A stretch of DNA of 31,798 bases, taken from Ruthenibacterium sp. (GTDB lineage Bacteria; Bacillota; Clostridia; Oscillospirales; Ruminococcaceae). The stretch spans positions 1 to 31,798 of the forward strand of contig JAHHSK010000016.1 of NCBI GenBank assembly GCA_020025255.1, read 5' to 3'. The position numbers and the translations under genes are program-made. Shown piece by piece: positions 22,932 through 31,494 of the stretch. The notes under the pieces are model-generated. The model saw nothing but the letters and a program-made list of their open reading frames with translations, had not been told where the DNA came from and ran no database searches. The stretch's first letter is position 1; the number at the start of each line of letters is the position of its first letter.

Positions 22932-24863
22932 ATGGGACAGACTATCGCACAGAAGATCATCGCCGCACATCTGGTTGACGGCACACCGCGCCCCGGCTGT
23001 GAAGTCGGCCTGCGGATCGACCAGACCCTGACCCAGGACGCAACCGGCACAATGGCCTATCTGGAATTCGAGGCCATGGGTATTCCCCGCGTACGAACGG
23101 AGCTATCGGTTGCCTATATCGATCACAACACGCTTCAAAACGGATTCATGAATGCAGATGACCACCGCTTCATCCGCACGGCTGCCAAAAAATTCGGGGT
23201 GCGCTATTCCCGCCCCGGCAACGGCATCTGCCATCAGGTGCATTTGGAACGGTTTGCACGTCCGGGCAAAACGCTGATCGGTTCGGACAGCCACACTCCC
23301 ACCGCAGGCGGCATCGGCTGCCTTGCCATGGGCGCGGGCGGGCTGGATGTTGCAGTCGCCATGGGCGGCGGCGCATACTATATCCCTTATCCCAAATCGG
23401 TTCTGGTTCGGCTTTCCGGCGCGCTGCGCCCCATGGTAAGTGCGAAGGACATCATTCTGGAAGTTCTGCGCATCCTGAGCGTCAAGGGCGGCGTGGGCAA
23501 GATCGTGGAATACGGCGGCGAAGGCGTTCAAACACTCACGGTCCCGCAGCGCGCCACCATCACCAACATGGGCGCCGAACTCGGCGCAACCACTTCGATT
23601 TTCCCAAGCGATGAGGTGACGCACGCCTTTTTGAAGGCACAGGGGCGCGAAGAAGATTACCTGCCGCTGTGCGCAGATGAGGATGCCGTGTATGATGAAG
23701 TGATCGACATCGATCTTTCAGCACTGGTGCCCCTTGCCGCCTGCCCGCACAGCCCGGATAACGTTCATACCGTGCGCAGCCTTTCGATGACGAAGGTCGA
23801 TCAGGTCTGCATCGGCAGCTGCACCAATTCCAGCTATACGGATTTAATGGCGGTAGCCGCTATCTTAAAGGATAAATCCGTCTGCCCGGATGTCAGCCTT
23901 GTCATCGCCCCCGGCAGCCGCCAGGTTCTTTCCATGCTCAGTGCCAACGGTGCTTTGACAACCTTGCTGAACGCCGGTGCCCGTATTCTGGAAAGCGCCT
24001 GCGGCCCGTGCATCGGCATGGGGCAGAGCCCCAACTCTGCGGGCGTTTCTCTGCGCACGTTCAACCGCAATTTCGAAGGGCGCAGCGGCACCCGCGATGC
24101 CGGTGTGTATCTTGTCAGCCCGGAAACCGCCGCCGCAAGCTGTCTGACCGGCTTTATTACAGACCCGATGACGATCGGCACGATCGAACCGGCTGCAATG
24201 CCCGAAGTGTTCCCGATCAACGACAACATGATCGATCTGCCCGCCTCGATGCAGGAATACGAAAGCGTCGAGATCCTGCGCGGGCCGAACATCAAGCCGC
24301 TGCCGCAGGCGCAGCCGCTTACTGACACCTTGACGCTGCCGTGCCTTTTGAAGGTGGGGGACAACATCACAACCGATCACATCATGCCGGCCGGCAGCAA
24401 GATCCTGCCTTACCGCAGCAACATCCCGCACCTTTCGCAGTACTGCTTTGAGGTATGCGACCCGGAATTTCCTGCGCGCGCAAAGGCTGCCAGCGGCGGC
24501 TTTATCGTGGGCGGCGCAAACTACGGCCAGGGCTCCAGCCGCGAACATGCCGCTTTGGTTCCGCTGTATCTGGGCATCCGTGCCGTCATCGCCATCAGCT
24601 TCGCGCGCATCCACAAGGCAAACCTTGTCAATGCGGGCATCCTGCCGCTTGAATTGGAACAGCCTTCCGATTATCAGGCCATTTCGCTGGGCGATGTGCT
24701 TTCCCTGCAGGACATCGAGGAAGGTGTCCGGAGCGGCCGCGTGACGCTCACCAATCAGACAACCGGCCGCACATTCCCGCTGCGCTGCGATATCAGCAGC
24801 CGTCAGGCCGATGTCATCCGCGCCGGCGGGCTGCTTAATTATACGCGGGAAAAGAACCGATGA
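22932..24863 (+). CDS. Aconitate hydratase (short Aquifex-type)
   Basis: A 643-residue cytoplasmic iron-sulfur enzyme that turns citrate into isocitrate. The cluster ligands C297 (GSCTNSSYTD), C357 and C360 (CGPCIG) are present, as are GSDSHTPTAGGIGCLAMG (117-134) and the swivelling-domain motifs GDNITTDHIMPAG and GANYGQGSSREHAA. It is about 250 residues shorter than AcnA and belongs to the clostridial/Aquifex subtype that also resembles isopropylmalate isomerase. The isocitrate dehydrogenase gene next to it supports aconitase rather than a leucine-pathway role. GGAG is 6 nt before the ATG. It is the first gene of the operon. No citrate synthase gene lies in the window. Confidence 0.94.
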   Translation: MGQTIAQKIIAAHLVDGTPRPGCEVGLRIDQTLTQDATGTMAYLEFEAMGIPRVRTELSVAYIDHNTLQNGFMNADDHRFIRTAAKKFGVRYSRPGNGICHQVHLERFARPGKTLIGSDSHTPTAGGIGCLAMGAGGLDVAVAMGGGAYYIPYPKSVLVRLSGALRPMVSAKDIILEVLRILSVKGGVGKIVEYGGEGVQTLTVPQRATITNMGAELGATTSIFPSDEVTHAFLKAQGREEDYLPLCADEDAVYDEVIDIDLSALVPLAACPHSPDNVHTVRSLSMTKVDQVCIGSCTNSSYTDLMAVAAILKDKSVCPDVSLVIAPGSRQVLSMLSANGALTTLLNAGARILESACGPCIGMGQSPNSAGVSLRTFNRNFEGRSGTRDAGVYLVSPETAAASCLTGFITDPMTIGTIEPAAMPEVFPINDNMIDLPASMQEYESVEILRGPNIKPLPQAQPLTDTLTLPCLLKVGDNITTDHIMPAGSKILPYRSNIPHLSQYCFEVCDPEFPARAKAASGGFIVGGANYGQGSSREHAALVPLYLGIRAVIAISFARIHKANLVNAGILPLELEQPSDYQAISLGDVLSLQDIEEGVRSGRVTLTNQTTGRTFPLRCDISSRQADVIRAGGLLNYTREKNR

Positions 24864-24923
24864 CCCGGATGCCGCAGCCTTGCGGGCACGGCATATCCAT
24901 TTGAATCAAACGGAGGGATAACA

Positions 24924-26084
24924 GTGGAAAATATTGAATCTGCAAAAGAGCGTTTCGGCAATCTGATCGAAACACAGAAAAAGCGTGTTGCCGCGATGCG
25001 CGCACAGGGCGATTTCCTCGATTACGCATCGCTGGATCAAATCATCATCGGTGTGTGCGGCGGCGATGGCATCGGCCCGACCATTACGCAGGAAGCCGAA
25101 CGTGTCCTTCGTTTTCTGCTCGACGACGAGATCCGCTGCGGAAAAATCGTTTTTCGGGATATCGATGGGCTTACGATCGAAAACCGCGCCGCGCATATGC
25201 AGGCGATCCCCGATGACGTTTTGGCCGAGCTCAAAGCCTGCCATGTCATCCTGAAGGGGCCGACCACCACACCGCACGCCGGTGACGAATGGCCCAACAT
25301 CGAAAGCGCAAACGTTGCGATGCGCAAGGAACTGGATCTGTTTGCCAACGTGCGCCCGGTCAAGGTGCCGCAGGAAGGCATTGATTGGACATTCTTCCGC
25401 GAAAATACAGAAGGTGCCTATACATTGGGAAGCTGCGGCTTTGAAACCGAAGATGGCATTTCCGTTGATTTCACCATCACCACAACAGACGGCACACAGC
25501 GCATTGCCGAGCTGGCTTATGATTTCGCACAAAAAAACCACAAAAACCGCGTGTCGATCGTAACCAAAGCAAACATCATCAAAGCTACGGACGGCAAATT
25601 TTTGGATCTGTGCCGTGCTGTCGGCGCAAAGTATCCCGAAATTTCCACCGATGACTGGTTCATCGATATCATGACCGCAAAGCTTGTCGATCCCAAGCGC
25701 CGCCGGGATTTTCAGGTGTTTATCCTGCCGAACCTGTACGGCGATATCATTACCGACGAAGCCGCCGAATTCCAAGGCGGTGTCGGAACAGCGGGAAGCG
25801 GCAACATCGGCAAACGCTATGCCATGTTTGAAGCGATCCATGGCTCTGCCCCGCGCATGGTGCGCGAAGGGCGCGCGCAGTATGCCGACCCGTGCAGCAT
25901 GCTGCGTGCATCGGTGATGCTTCTTTCCCACATCGGATATCAGGAAAAAGCAGACCGGCTGACCGCCGCATTGGATCGCTGCATGTTCACCGAAAAAGCA
26001 CTGACCGTAACCGGACGTGACACCGGCTGCACCTGCCGCGAATTCGGCGATTATGTCATGCGCACGATCGAATCTCTGAAATGA
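24924..26084 (+). CDS. Isocitrate dehydrogenase (isocitrate/isopropylmalate family)
   Basis: A 386-residue beta-decarboxylating dehydrogenase. GGDGIGPTI (46-54), the substrate segment IESANVAMRKELDLFANVRP (S128, N130, R134, R144), FRENTEG (158-164), K215 and LYGDIITDEA (271-280) are the family marks. The S-x-N-x-x-x-R pattern and the aconitase gene before it favour isocitrate over isopropylmalate. The coenzyme-deciding pair after HGSAP is R311-M312, neither the K-Y of NADP enzymes nor the D-I of NAD enzymes, so cofactor choice is open. The start is GTG at 24924 with GGAGGG 6 nt upstream. Together with aconitase it probably supplies 2-oxoglutarate for glutamate. Confidence 0.9.
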   Translation: MENIESAKERFGNLIETQKKRVAAMRAQGDFLDYASLDQIIIGVCGGDGIGPTITQEAERVLRFLLDDEIRCGKIVFRDIDGLTIENRAAHMQAIPDDVLAELKACHVILKGPTTTPHAGDEWPNIESANVAMRKELDLFANVRPVKVPQEGIDWTFFRENTEGAYTLGSCGFETEDGISVDFTITTTDGTQRIAELAYDFAQKNHKNRVSIVTKANIIKATDGKFLDLCRAVGAKYPEISTDDWFIDIMTAKLVDPKRRRDFQVFILPNLYGDIITDEAAEFQGGVGTAGSGNIGKRYAMFEAIHGSAPRMVREGRAQYADPCSMLRASVMLLSHIGYQEKADRLTAALDRCMFTEKALTVTGRDTGCTCREFGDYVMRTIESLK

Positions 26085-26110
26085 AGCATTCTTAAAGGTT
26101 GGTGTAACAA

Positions 26111-26755
26111 ATGGCTTCTCAATCCCCCAATAAAGTATCTCTCCCCGTCATCAAGCGTCTGCCGAAATATTACCGCTATATTTCGGATATGCACAAAAAC
26201 GGCATTGTCAAAATTTCCTCCAGCGAGCTGGCTCACATGATGGGCACCACAGCTTCACAGGTGCGGCAGGATCTGAACTGCTTCGGCGGCTTTGGACAGC
26301 AGGGCATCGGATATCATGTCGATGTTCTGCTTGCCGAAATTTCAAAGCTTCTGTTCAGCGAACGGAGTTTGGATGCGGTTCTGATCGGTACCGGACGTCT
26401 TGGGCGCGCCATTTCCGGGTATCTTTCTTCGGAAGCGCGCGGCTACCGCCTTATGGCGGCATTTGATAAAAGCCCTGGTGAGATCGGGCGCGAAATCCTG
26501 CCCGGTGTGATCGTGCGCGATGTTGCAGAGCTTTCCGAATTCTGCAAAGAACACCAGCCGGATGTTGCCGTGCTGTGCATTCCCCGTTCGGGGGCACAGG
26601 CTGTTGCGCCAACGCTTGTAAACGCCGGTGTCAAAGGTTACTGGAACTTCAGCCACTATGACCTTTCTGTTGAATACGACGATATCATTGTAGAAAATGT
26701 TCATCTGGGCGACAGCCTGATGAGCCTTGGCTACCTGATGCGCAATGACCATTGA
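26111..26755 (+). CDS. rex: Redox-sensing transcriptional repressor Rex
   Basis: A 214-residue NADH sensor. The N-terminal winged helix (about 1-80) has IKRLPKYYRYI and ASQVRQDLNCFGGFGQQGIGY. The Rossmann part holds GTGRLG (93-98), and the C-terminal helix ends DSLMSLGYLMRN. Rex binds operators near genes for fermentation and NADH use and lets go when NADH is high. The usual G-x-G-N-L-G is here G-T-G-R-L-G. The ribosome binding site is weak (AAAGGTTGG). It lies 26 nt after the isocitrate dehydrogenase gene, so it is likely co-transcribed with the enzymes whose redox state it would sense. Confidence 0.96.
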   Translation: MASQSPNKVSLPVIKRLPKYYRYISDMHKNGIVKISSSELAHMMGTTASQVRQDLNCFGGFGQQGIGYHVDVLLAEISKLLFSERSLDAVLIGTGRLGRAISGYLSSEARGYRLMAAFDKSPGEIGREILPGVIVRDVAELSEFCKEHQPDVAVLCIPRSGAQAVAPTLVNAGVKGYWNFSHYDLSVEYDDIIVENVHLGDSLMSLGYLMRNDH

Positions 26756-26773
26756 TAAAGGACGACACGCAAA

Positions 26774-27388
26774 ATGGCAAAATTATATTTCCGCTACGGT
26801 GCTATGAACAGCGGCAAAAGCACCGCACTGATGCAGGTGGCTCATAATTATGAAGAACGCGGCATGCGTGTTCTGATCATGAAGCCTTCGATCGACACCA
26901 AAGGCGGCGAAAAGCTGGTTTCCCGTTTGGGCGTGGAACGCACTGTGGATGTTGCCGTCGGCCCCGAACTGGATATCCTGCAATGGGTTCGCCGTGATGC
27001 CGAGTCAAACGGCGCACCCGCCTGCATCCTGACAGACGAAAGCCAGTTTTTCACGCCCCAACAAGCCGAACAGCTTTTTATGATCACGGTTGAGCTGGAT
27101 ATCCCGGTCATCAGTTATGGGCTGCGCGCCGATTTTTCCCTAAAGGGCTTTCCCGGTTCCACCCGCCTTTTGGAACTTGCACACAATATCGAAGAAATGA
27201 AAACGATTTGCCATTGCGGGCGCAAGGCGATTTTCAACGGGCGCAAAATCAATGGAAATTTTGTTTTTGAAGGGGCACAGGTTGCCATCGATATGCAGAA
27301 CAATGTGGAATACGAATCCCTGTGTGCGCAGTGCTATTTCACGGAACGAAAGAAGTTTCTTGCCCGAAAAAATGACAGCAGCTGCTGA
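26774..27388 (+). CDS. tdk: Thymidine kinase
   Basis: A 204-residue type II thymidine kinase of the salvage pathway. The P-loop GAMNSGKST is at 9-17, the DESQFF motif at 88-93 with catalytic E89, and four zinc cysteines are at C146, C148, C184 and C187. The lasso region contains VISYGLRADFSLKGFPGS. It follows rex by 18 nt and is the last gene before the shared terminator. AAAGGA is about 11 nt before the ATG. Confidence 0.96.
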   Translation: MAKLYFRYGAMNSGKSTALMQVAHNYEERGMRVLIMKPSIDTKGGEKLVSRLGVERTVDVAVGPELDILQWVRRDAESNGAPACILTDESQFFTPQQAEQLFMITVELDIPVISYGLRADFSLKGFPGSTRLLELAHNIEEMKTICHCGRKAIFNGRKINGNFVFEGAQVAIDMQNNVEYESLCAQCYFTERKKFLARKNDSSC

Positions 27389-27400
27389 ATCCCAAATAAC

Positions 27401-27437
27401 AAATCACCCCGGAAACGATATGTTTCCGGGGTGATTT
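27401..27437. terminator. Bidirectional terminator between tdk and the copper operon
   Basis: A 16-bp perfect stem (27401-27416 with 27422-27437) and 5-nt loop. A- and T-rich flanks on either side let it end both the + strand tdk transcript and the - strand DUF3810 transcript, whose stop is at 27440. Confidence 0.92.
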
Positions 27438-27439
27438 AT

Positions 27440-28564
27440 TTACTTTTCCTGCGTGCCATAATATGCTGCAAGCAGATCGACCACGGCGCCGTAGCTTTTG
27501 ATTCCCAGCTCCTGATCATAACTTTGCAGAAAGCCCGAATATGTGTTTTCTGCCGCACTCGAAACCGGCGATTCAAACTGACGCCAATATTCGTTATTTG
27601 CCTTCAGATCGGATTTTGCCGTATCGCACAGCTGACGGGCAATCGGTGCCCAGCGTTCGGGCGAAGCGCTGTACAGCGCATTCGAAAGGTGGATATACCC
27701 CAGCAAATATCCCGAATAGGCATACATTGGGTCACCACTGGTATCACAGGCAAGGATCGCCGCAAAATTTGCCGTCTGCTCCGGTGCTATGCCGCGCACA
27801 TGCGCCAGTTCATGCGCCACGGTTGCAGGCAGCAGGCATTCCGGTGCATCTGCATTGATGTTCGCTTCCCCGGTGAACGGGAAGAAAAAGCCCGTAAAGT
27901 TCACCGCGCTCATCATCCGCGAGCACAAAATCAGCTTGGGCCGCACCGCCGGTACATTCAAAAACGGGAACTGGCGTTCCAGATGATCATATACCGTATC
28001 CGATGCTTTTAGTATCGCGTCAAGATCGCCGGAAAACTTTCCCGGCGCGGTATGTTCTGTCAGGGGCGCAGCGGCATTGATCTTATCCACAAACAGCTGC
28101 GTCACTTCCGCCAGCTGATCGACGGAAATCGGTTTTGCCTCGATTCCTTCGGCTTGCTCAAATGTCTGCGCATAATAGGTCAGCCCCCACAGGCCGGTAA
28201 ATGCGGTGTAGATGCCCAGCACCAGCACGGCATAGGTCAGCACTGCGCGCCACAAAAGCGCAAGCCGCCCGCCCTTTGTGCGGATGATGTTCGCAACCGT
28301 GCGCACCGCATAGACAATGCAGAAAACGACCACTGCCGCCCAAAACACTTCTGCCACAGAAAACGGCACAAAGCCGCAGAGGTATCCCATAACGCGGTGA
28401 TACGGCTGCACGATGTAATGCACCGCAAAATCCGATGCCGCACGGCTGTGTGTGATCTGCCGGAAAATTGCCAGCAATATGCAAAGTGCAGACAGCGCGA
28501 TGTATTTTTTTCGATCGCGCTGCCACACTTTTTTCCAGTATTCTTTTTTCGATTCCTGTTCCAT
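27440..28564 (-). CDS. DUF3810 membrane protein with HExxH motif
   Basis: A 374-residue protein with three N-terminal membrane segments (about 21-38, 66-90, 105-128) and a large outer domain. HELAH (251-255) in TVAHELAHVRGIAPEQTANF gives a zinc-metallopeptidase-like HExxH, with E262 a possible third ligand. The family is DUF3810; no substrate is known to me. I place the start at ATG 28564, one base after the csoR stop codon, with GGGA at 7 nt; a frame opening 26 codons earlier would run through the end of csoR. It is the third gene of the copper operon, so it may be under CsoR control, but a role in copper handling is only inference. Confidence 0.82.
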   Translation of the reverse strand: MEQESKKEYWKKVWQRDRKKYIALSALCILLAIFRQITHSRAASDFAVHYIVQPYHRVMGYLCGFVPFSVAEVFWAAVVVFCIVYAVRTVANIIRTKGGRLALLWRAVLTYAVLVLGIYTAFTGLWGLTYYAQTFEQAEGIEAKPISVDQLAEVTQLFVDKINAAAPLTEHTAPGKFSGDLDAILKASDTVYDHLERQFPFLNVPAVRPKLILCSRMMSAVNFTGFFFPFTGEANINADAPECLLPATVAHELAHVRGIAPEQTANFAAILACDTSGDPMYAYSGYLLGYIHLSNALYSASPERWAPIARQLCDTAKSDLKANNEYWRQFESPVSSAAENTYSGFLQSYDQELGIKSYGAVVDLLAAYYGTQEK

Positions 28565-28565
28565 A

Positions 28566-28847
28566 TCAGCGTCCCAGCTTATCGACAAGGGCCAGCACTT
28601 CTTCGATTTTGGCTTTCTGCTGGGATTCCTCCCCGCTGACAAACGCTTCCTGCACGCAGCCTTGGATATGCGCTTTCAGGATTTCCCGGTTGGCCTTGCC
28701 CAAAATGGACTGCGTTGCCATGACCTGATTGGAAATTTCGATACAGTAACGGTCGTCTTCGATCATGGCAAGGATGCCGTCGATCTGTCCGCGTGCCGTT
28801 TTCAAAAGCCGGGTTACTGTTGTTTTATCCGCGCGCATCTCAGCCAT
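28566..28847 (-). CDS. csoR: Copper-sensing repressor CsoR
   Basis: A 93-residue all-helical repressor. The Cu(I) ligands C35, H60 and C64 sit exactly as in the Cys-His-Cys set of CsoR, in DRYCIEISNQV and LKAHIQGCVQEA; this separates it from the RcnR and FrmR branches. It leaves its operator when it binds Cu(I). I choose ATG 28847, whose ATGGCTGA overlaps the copA stop codon by 8 nt, a typical coupled start; a start at 28880 would overlap copA by 41 nt and one at 28838 would lose three residues. It lies downstream of copA and probably controls the operator at 31465-31491, so the circuit is autoregulated. Confidence 0.92.
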   Translation of the reverse strand: MAEMRADKTTVTRLLKTARGQIDGILAMIEDDRYCIEISNQVMATQSILGKANREILKAHIQGCVQEAFVSGEESQQKAKIEEVLALVDKLGR

Positions 28848-29058
28848 CGACTTGCGAGGATACGACCTGATAGCCTGCATCCTCTACTGCCTTCTTCAGC
28901 ATTTCTTCGCTGACTGCGCCTTCCACGGTGCATACGGCATTCTTGTTTTCCAAGCTGACGACTGCGCTGACACCTTCCAGTGCATTCAAAGCCGAATCAA
29001 CATGACCGCTGCATTTCGGGCACATCATTCCTTCAATGTTCAATGTAATTGTTTTCAT
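28840..29058 (-). CDS. copZ: Possible separate CopZ-like copper chaperone from an internal start in copA
   Basis: The last 72 codons of copA start with their own ATG (29058) in the same frame and encode a complete CopZ-like ferredoxin-fold domain: MKTITLNIEG, then MMCPKC with C13 and C16. AAGGAGG (29073-29067) stands 8 nt before this ATG, stronger than the site of copA itself. Such a site in the middle of a linker is not needed for the fused protein, so I infer that free chaperone is also made. This is not an independent gene but a second product of the same frame. Whether the small protein is made is not shown. Confidence 0.55.
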   Translation of the reverse strand: MKTITLNIEGMMCPKCSGHVDSALNALEGVSAVVSLENKNAVCTVEGAVSEEMLKKAVEDAGYQVVSSQVDG

Positions 29059-31446
29059 TTTTGCTTCCTCCTTATTTCCTGCATCTGTTTCTTTTAATGA
29101 TACCACAGGGTCAGCGGTATCTTCAACCGCTTTTTCTGTGACGGTTGTTTTTTCGTGTATGCTGTCGGCATGCTTTGTTTTAAAGCGTTTGAGCCGCAGC
29201 GCATTTGAAATGACGCAAACGCTGGAAAGGCTCATCGCTGCCGCCCCGAGCATCGGGTTCATTTTCAAATGGAACGGGATGTATAAAAGCCCCGCTGCGA
29301 CCGGGATGCCGACACTGTTATAAAAGAACGCCCAGAACAAGCTGAGTTTGATGTTTCGGATCACGGCCTTGGAAAGGCGTATCGCTGTGGCTGCATCCCG
29401 CAGGTCACTTTTCATCAGCACAATATCGGCGCTTTCGATCGCAACATCGGTACCAGCTCCGATTGCTATTCCCACGTCAGCACGCGCCAGTGCCGGGGCA
29501 TCGTTTATGCCATCCCCAACCATGGCAACCGTCTTTCCCTGCTTTTGCAATGCAGCAACATGCTGTTCTTTCTGCTGCGGCAAAACCTCTGCAATAACAT
29601 GCGGGATATCCAGCTGTCTGCGGATTGCCTCTGCCGTGCGGCGGTTATCCCCCGTAAGCATGGTAACGTCAATGCCCAGCTGCTTGAATTCGCGGATTGC
29701 CTGCGCACTGGAATCCTTTACCGTATCCGCTGCTGCAATCACCCCAAGAACCTGCGTTCCCCGACAGAAAATAAGCGGTGTCTTGCCTTCATTCGCCAGC
29801 TGATCGATTGCTTTTTTTGTGCTTTCGTTCAGGCTCACGCCCCGTTGTGTCAGCATGCTTTCATTTCCGGCAAACAGGGGCTGACCCTTGTGCACCGCTT
29901 CAATTCCGCGCCCGAACACCGCCTTGAAGTCCGATACTTCGCACGGCTCGATTCCGTGGTCGTCTGCGTATTCCAGCACAGCCTGTGCAAGCGGATGCTC
30001 GCTTTGATGCTCCAGCCCCGCCGCAAGCGCAACCAGTTCCCGTTCGGAAACTCCCTCCTGCGTCAGGAGATCCGTTACCGAGGGCTTACCCTGCGTGATC
30101 GTGCCGGTTTTGTCCAAAACGATCGCATCAATATTGTGCGCCGTCTCCAGAGCATCCCCCGATTTGATCAGGATTCCGTTTTCCGCCCCCTTGCCCGTGC
30201 CGACCATGATCGCCACCGGCGTTGCAAGCCCCAAAGCGCAGGGACAGGAAATCACAAGAACCGAAATGCCGATCGAAATGGCAAATTCCGGCGTCTGCCC
30301 CAACAGCAGCCAAATCACGGTTGCCGCCGCCGCAATGCAGATGACCACCGGCACGAATACGCCCGATATCTTATCTGCCATTTTTGCAATCGGAGCCTTG
30401 CTGGCACTTGCCTGTTCCACTAAGCGGACGATTTGCGCCAAGGTGGTATCCGCACCGACCTTAGTTGCACGGAACTTGAAAAATCCCGCCTTATTTATGG
30501 TTGCCGCAATCACATTGCTGCCGATCGACTTTTCGACCGGTATGCTTTCCCCCGTGATTGCCGCTTCGTCCACGCTTGTCGTTCCTTCAATGATGACACC
30601 GTCTACCGGTACGCTCTGTCCCGGACGCACAACAAGGATATCCCCGGCTGCGACCTGCTCAACCGGAATCGTCATTTCTGTGCCGCCGCGCTCCACTGTC
30701 GCCGTTTTCGGCGCAAGATCCATAAGCTTTGTGATTGCTTCGCTCGTCTTGCCCTTGCTTTTGGTTTCCAGAAATTTGCCCAACGTGATCAGCGCAAGGA
30801 TCATCGCAGCGGATTCAAAATACAGATCGTGGTGATACCGCGCCACCAGCGCCATATCGCCTACGCCCAGCCCATATCCCATACGGTAGATCGCAATCAC
30901 GCCATATACCATGGATGCCGCAGAGCCGATTGCAATCAGGCTGTCCATATTCGGACTGCCGCGAAACAATGTTTTGAAGCCCACCTGAAAATACTTTCGG
31001 TTGACATATACGACCGGCAGTGTCAAAAGCATCTGCGTCATAGCAAAGGATACCGCATTTTCATATCCGGTCAGAAATGCCGGCTGCGGCAGCCCAAACA
31101 TGCTGCCCATAGAAACATACATCAGCGGAATCAAAAAAACAAAGGAAACGATCAAACGCATTTTGATGCTTTTCAGCTGCTGCTCCATGAGATTGCTTTG
31201 CGCCATTCCCTTCTTTTCCAAAGCAGCTGCCTTTCCGTCTGCCGGCGAAGCTCCGTATCCCGCCTGCACCACCGCATTTACGATCGCCTGCGGTTCGATC
31301 GCGGCTTCGCTTTCCACTACCATACTGTTTGTCAATAGATTCACAGTTACGTCTTTAACCTGCGGAAGCTTGCGCACTGCCTTTTCCACATGTGCACTGC
31401 ATGCCGAACAGGTCATTCCCGTTACATCATATTTTTGCTTTTCCAT
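28840..31446 (-). CDS. copA: Copper-exporting P1B-type ATPase with N- and C-terminal metal-binding domains
   Basis: An 868-residue membrane pump that exports Cu(I). The N-terminal heavy-metal domain (about 4-65) carries MTCSAC (C13, C16). Eight membrane segments include the CPC metal site (401-403). The TGES actuator motif is at 298-301, the phosphorylated D445 lies in DKTGT, and the HP motif is at 484-485. After the last membrane helices and a charged linker, a second heavy-metal domain with MMCPKC (C809, C812) fills residues 797-868. That position is unusual, since these domains are normally N-terminal. I choose ATG 31446 with AGAGGGGCG upstream; the frame opens 39 codons earlier but crosses the operator and -10. 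It is the first gene of the operon with csoR and DUF3810. Confidence 0.95.
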   Translation of the reverse strand: MEKQKYDVTGMTCSACSAHVEKAVRKLPQVKDVTVNLLTNSMVVESEAAIEPQAIVNAVVQAGYGASPADGKAAALEKKGMAQSNLMEQQLKSIKMRLIVSFVFLIPLMYVSMGSMFGLPQPAFLTGYENAVSFAMTQMLLTLPVVYVNRKYFQVGFKTLFRGSPNMDSLIAIGSAASMVYGVIAIYRMGYGLGVGDMALVARYHHDLYFESAAMILALITLGKFLETKSKGKTSEAITKLMDLAPKTATVERGGTEMTIPVEQVAAGDILVVRPGQSVPVDGVIIEGTTSVDEAAITGESIPVEKSIGSNVIAATINKAGFFKFRATKVGADTTLAQIVRLVEQASASKAPIAKMADKISGVFVPVVICIAAAATVIWLLLGQTPEFAISIGISVLVISCPCALGLATPVAIMVGTGKGAENGILIKSGDALETAHNIDAIVLDKTGTITQGKPSVTDLLTQEGVSERELVALAAGLEHQSEHPLAQAVLEYADDHGIEPCEVSDFKAVFGRGIEAVHKGQPLFAGNESMLTQRGVSLNESTKKAIDQLANEGKTPLIFCRGTQVLGVIAAADTVKDSSAQAIREFKQLGIDVTMLTGDNRRTAEAIRRQLDIPHVIAEVLPQQKEQHVAALQKQGKTVAMVGDGINDAPALARADVGIAIGAGTDVAIESADIVLMKSDLRDAATAIRLSKAVIRNIKLSLFWAFFYNSVGIPVAAGLLYIPFHLKMNPMLGAAAMSLSSVCVISNALRLKRFKTKHADSIHEKTTVTEKAVEDTADPVVSLKETDAGNKEEAKMKTITLNIEGMMCPKCSGHVDSALNALEGVSAVVSLENKNAVCTVEGAVSEEMLKKAVEDAGYQVVSSQVDG
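29067..29073 (-). promoter_or_regulatory. Internal ribosome binding site within copA
   Basis: A full-match AAGGAGG on the - strand, 8 nt before the in-frame ATG at 29058. It falls in the linker between the pump and its C-terminal metal-binding domain. Confidence 0.6.
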
Positions 31447-31464
31447 AACTCGCCCCTCTTTCTG

Positions 31465-31491
31465 TACACTCCCCCGGGGTGGGGGTATATA
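31465..31491. promoter_or_regulatory. CsoR-type operator
   Basis: A pseudo-palindrome with long G and C tracts flanked by TATA/TACA: on the - strand TATACCCCC, a short centre, then GGGGGAGTGTA. CsoR operators have this C-tract/G-tract form. It covers the expected transcript start of copA, just after the -10 element, so bound CsoR would block transcription. Confidence 0.75.
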
Positions 31492-31494
31492 TCC

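Noticed and set aside
24906..25931. Frame of 341 codons on the - strand opposite isocitrate dehydrogenase
   Set aside because: Antisense shadow; the + strand product has every family motif.
29041..29110. copZ as a fully separate gene behind copA
   Set aside because: There is no stop codon between the pump and the C-terminal domain in this sequence, so the fused frame is continuous. I report the small product only as a second start.
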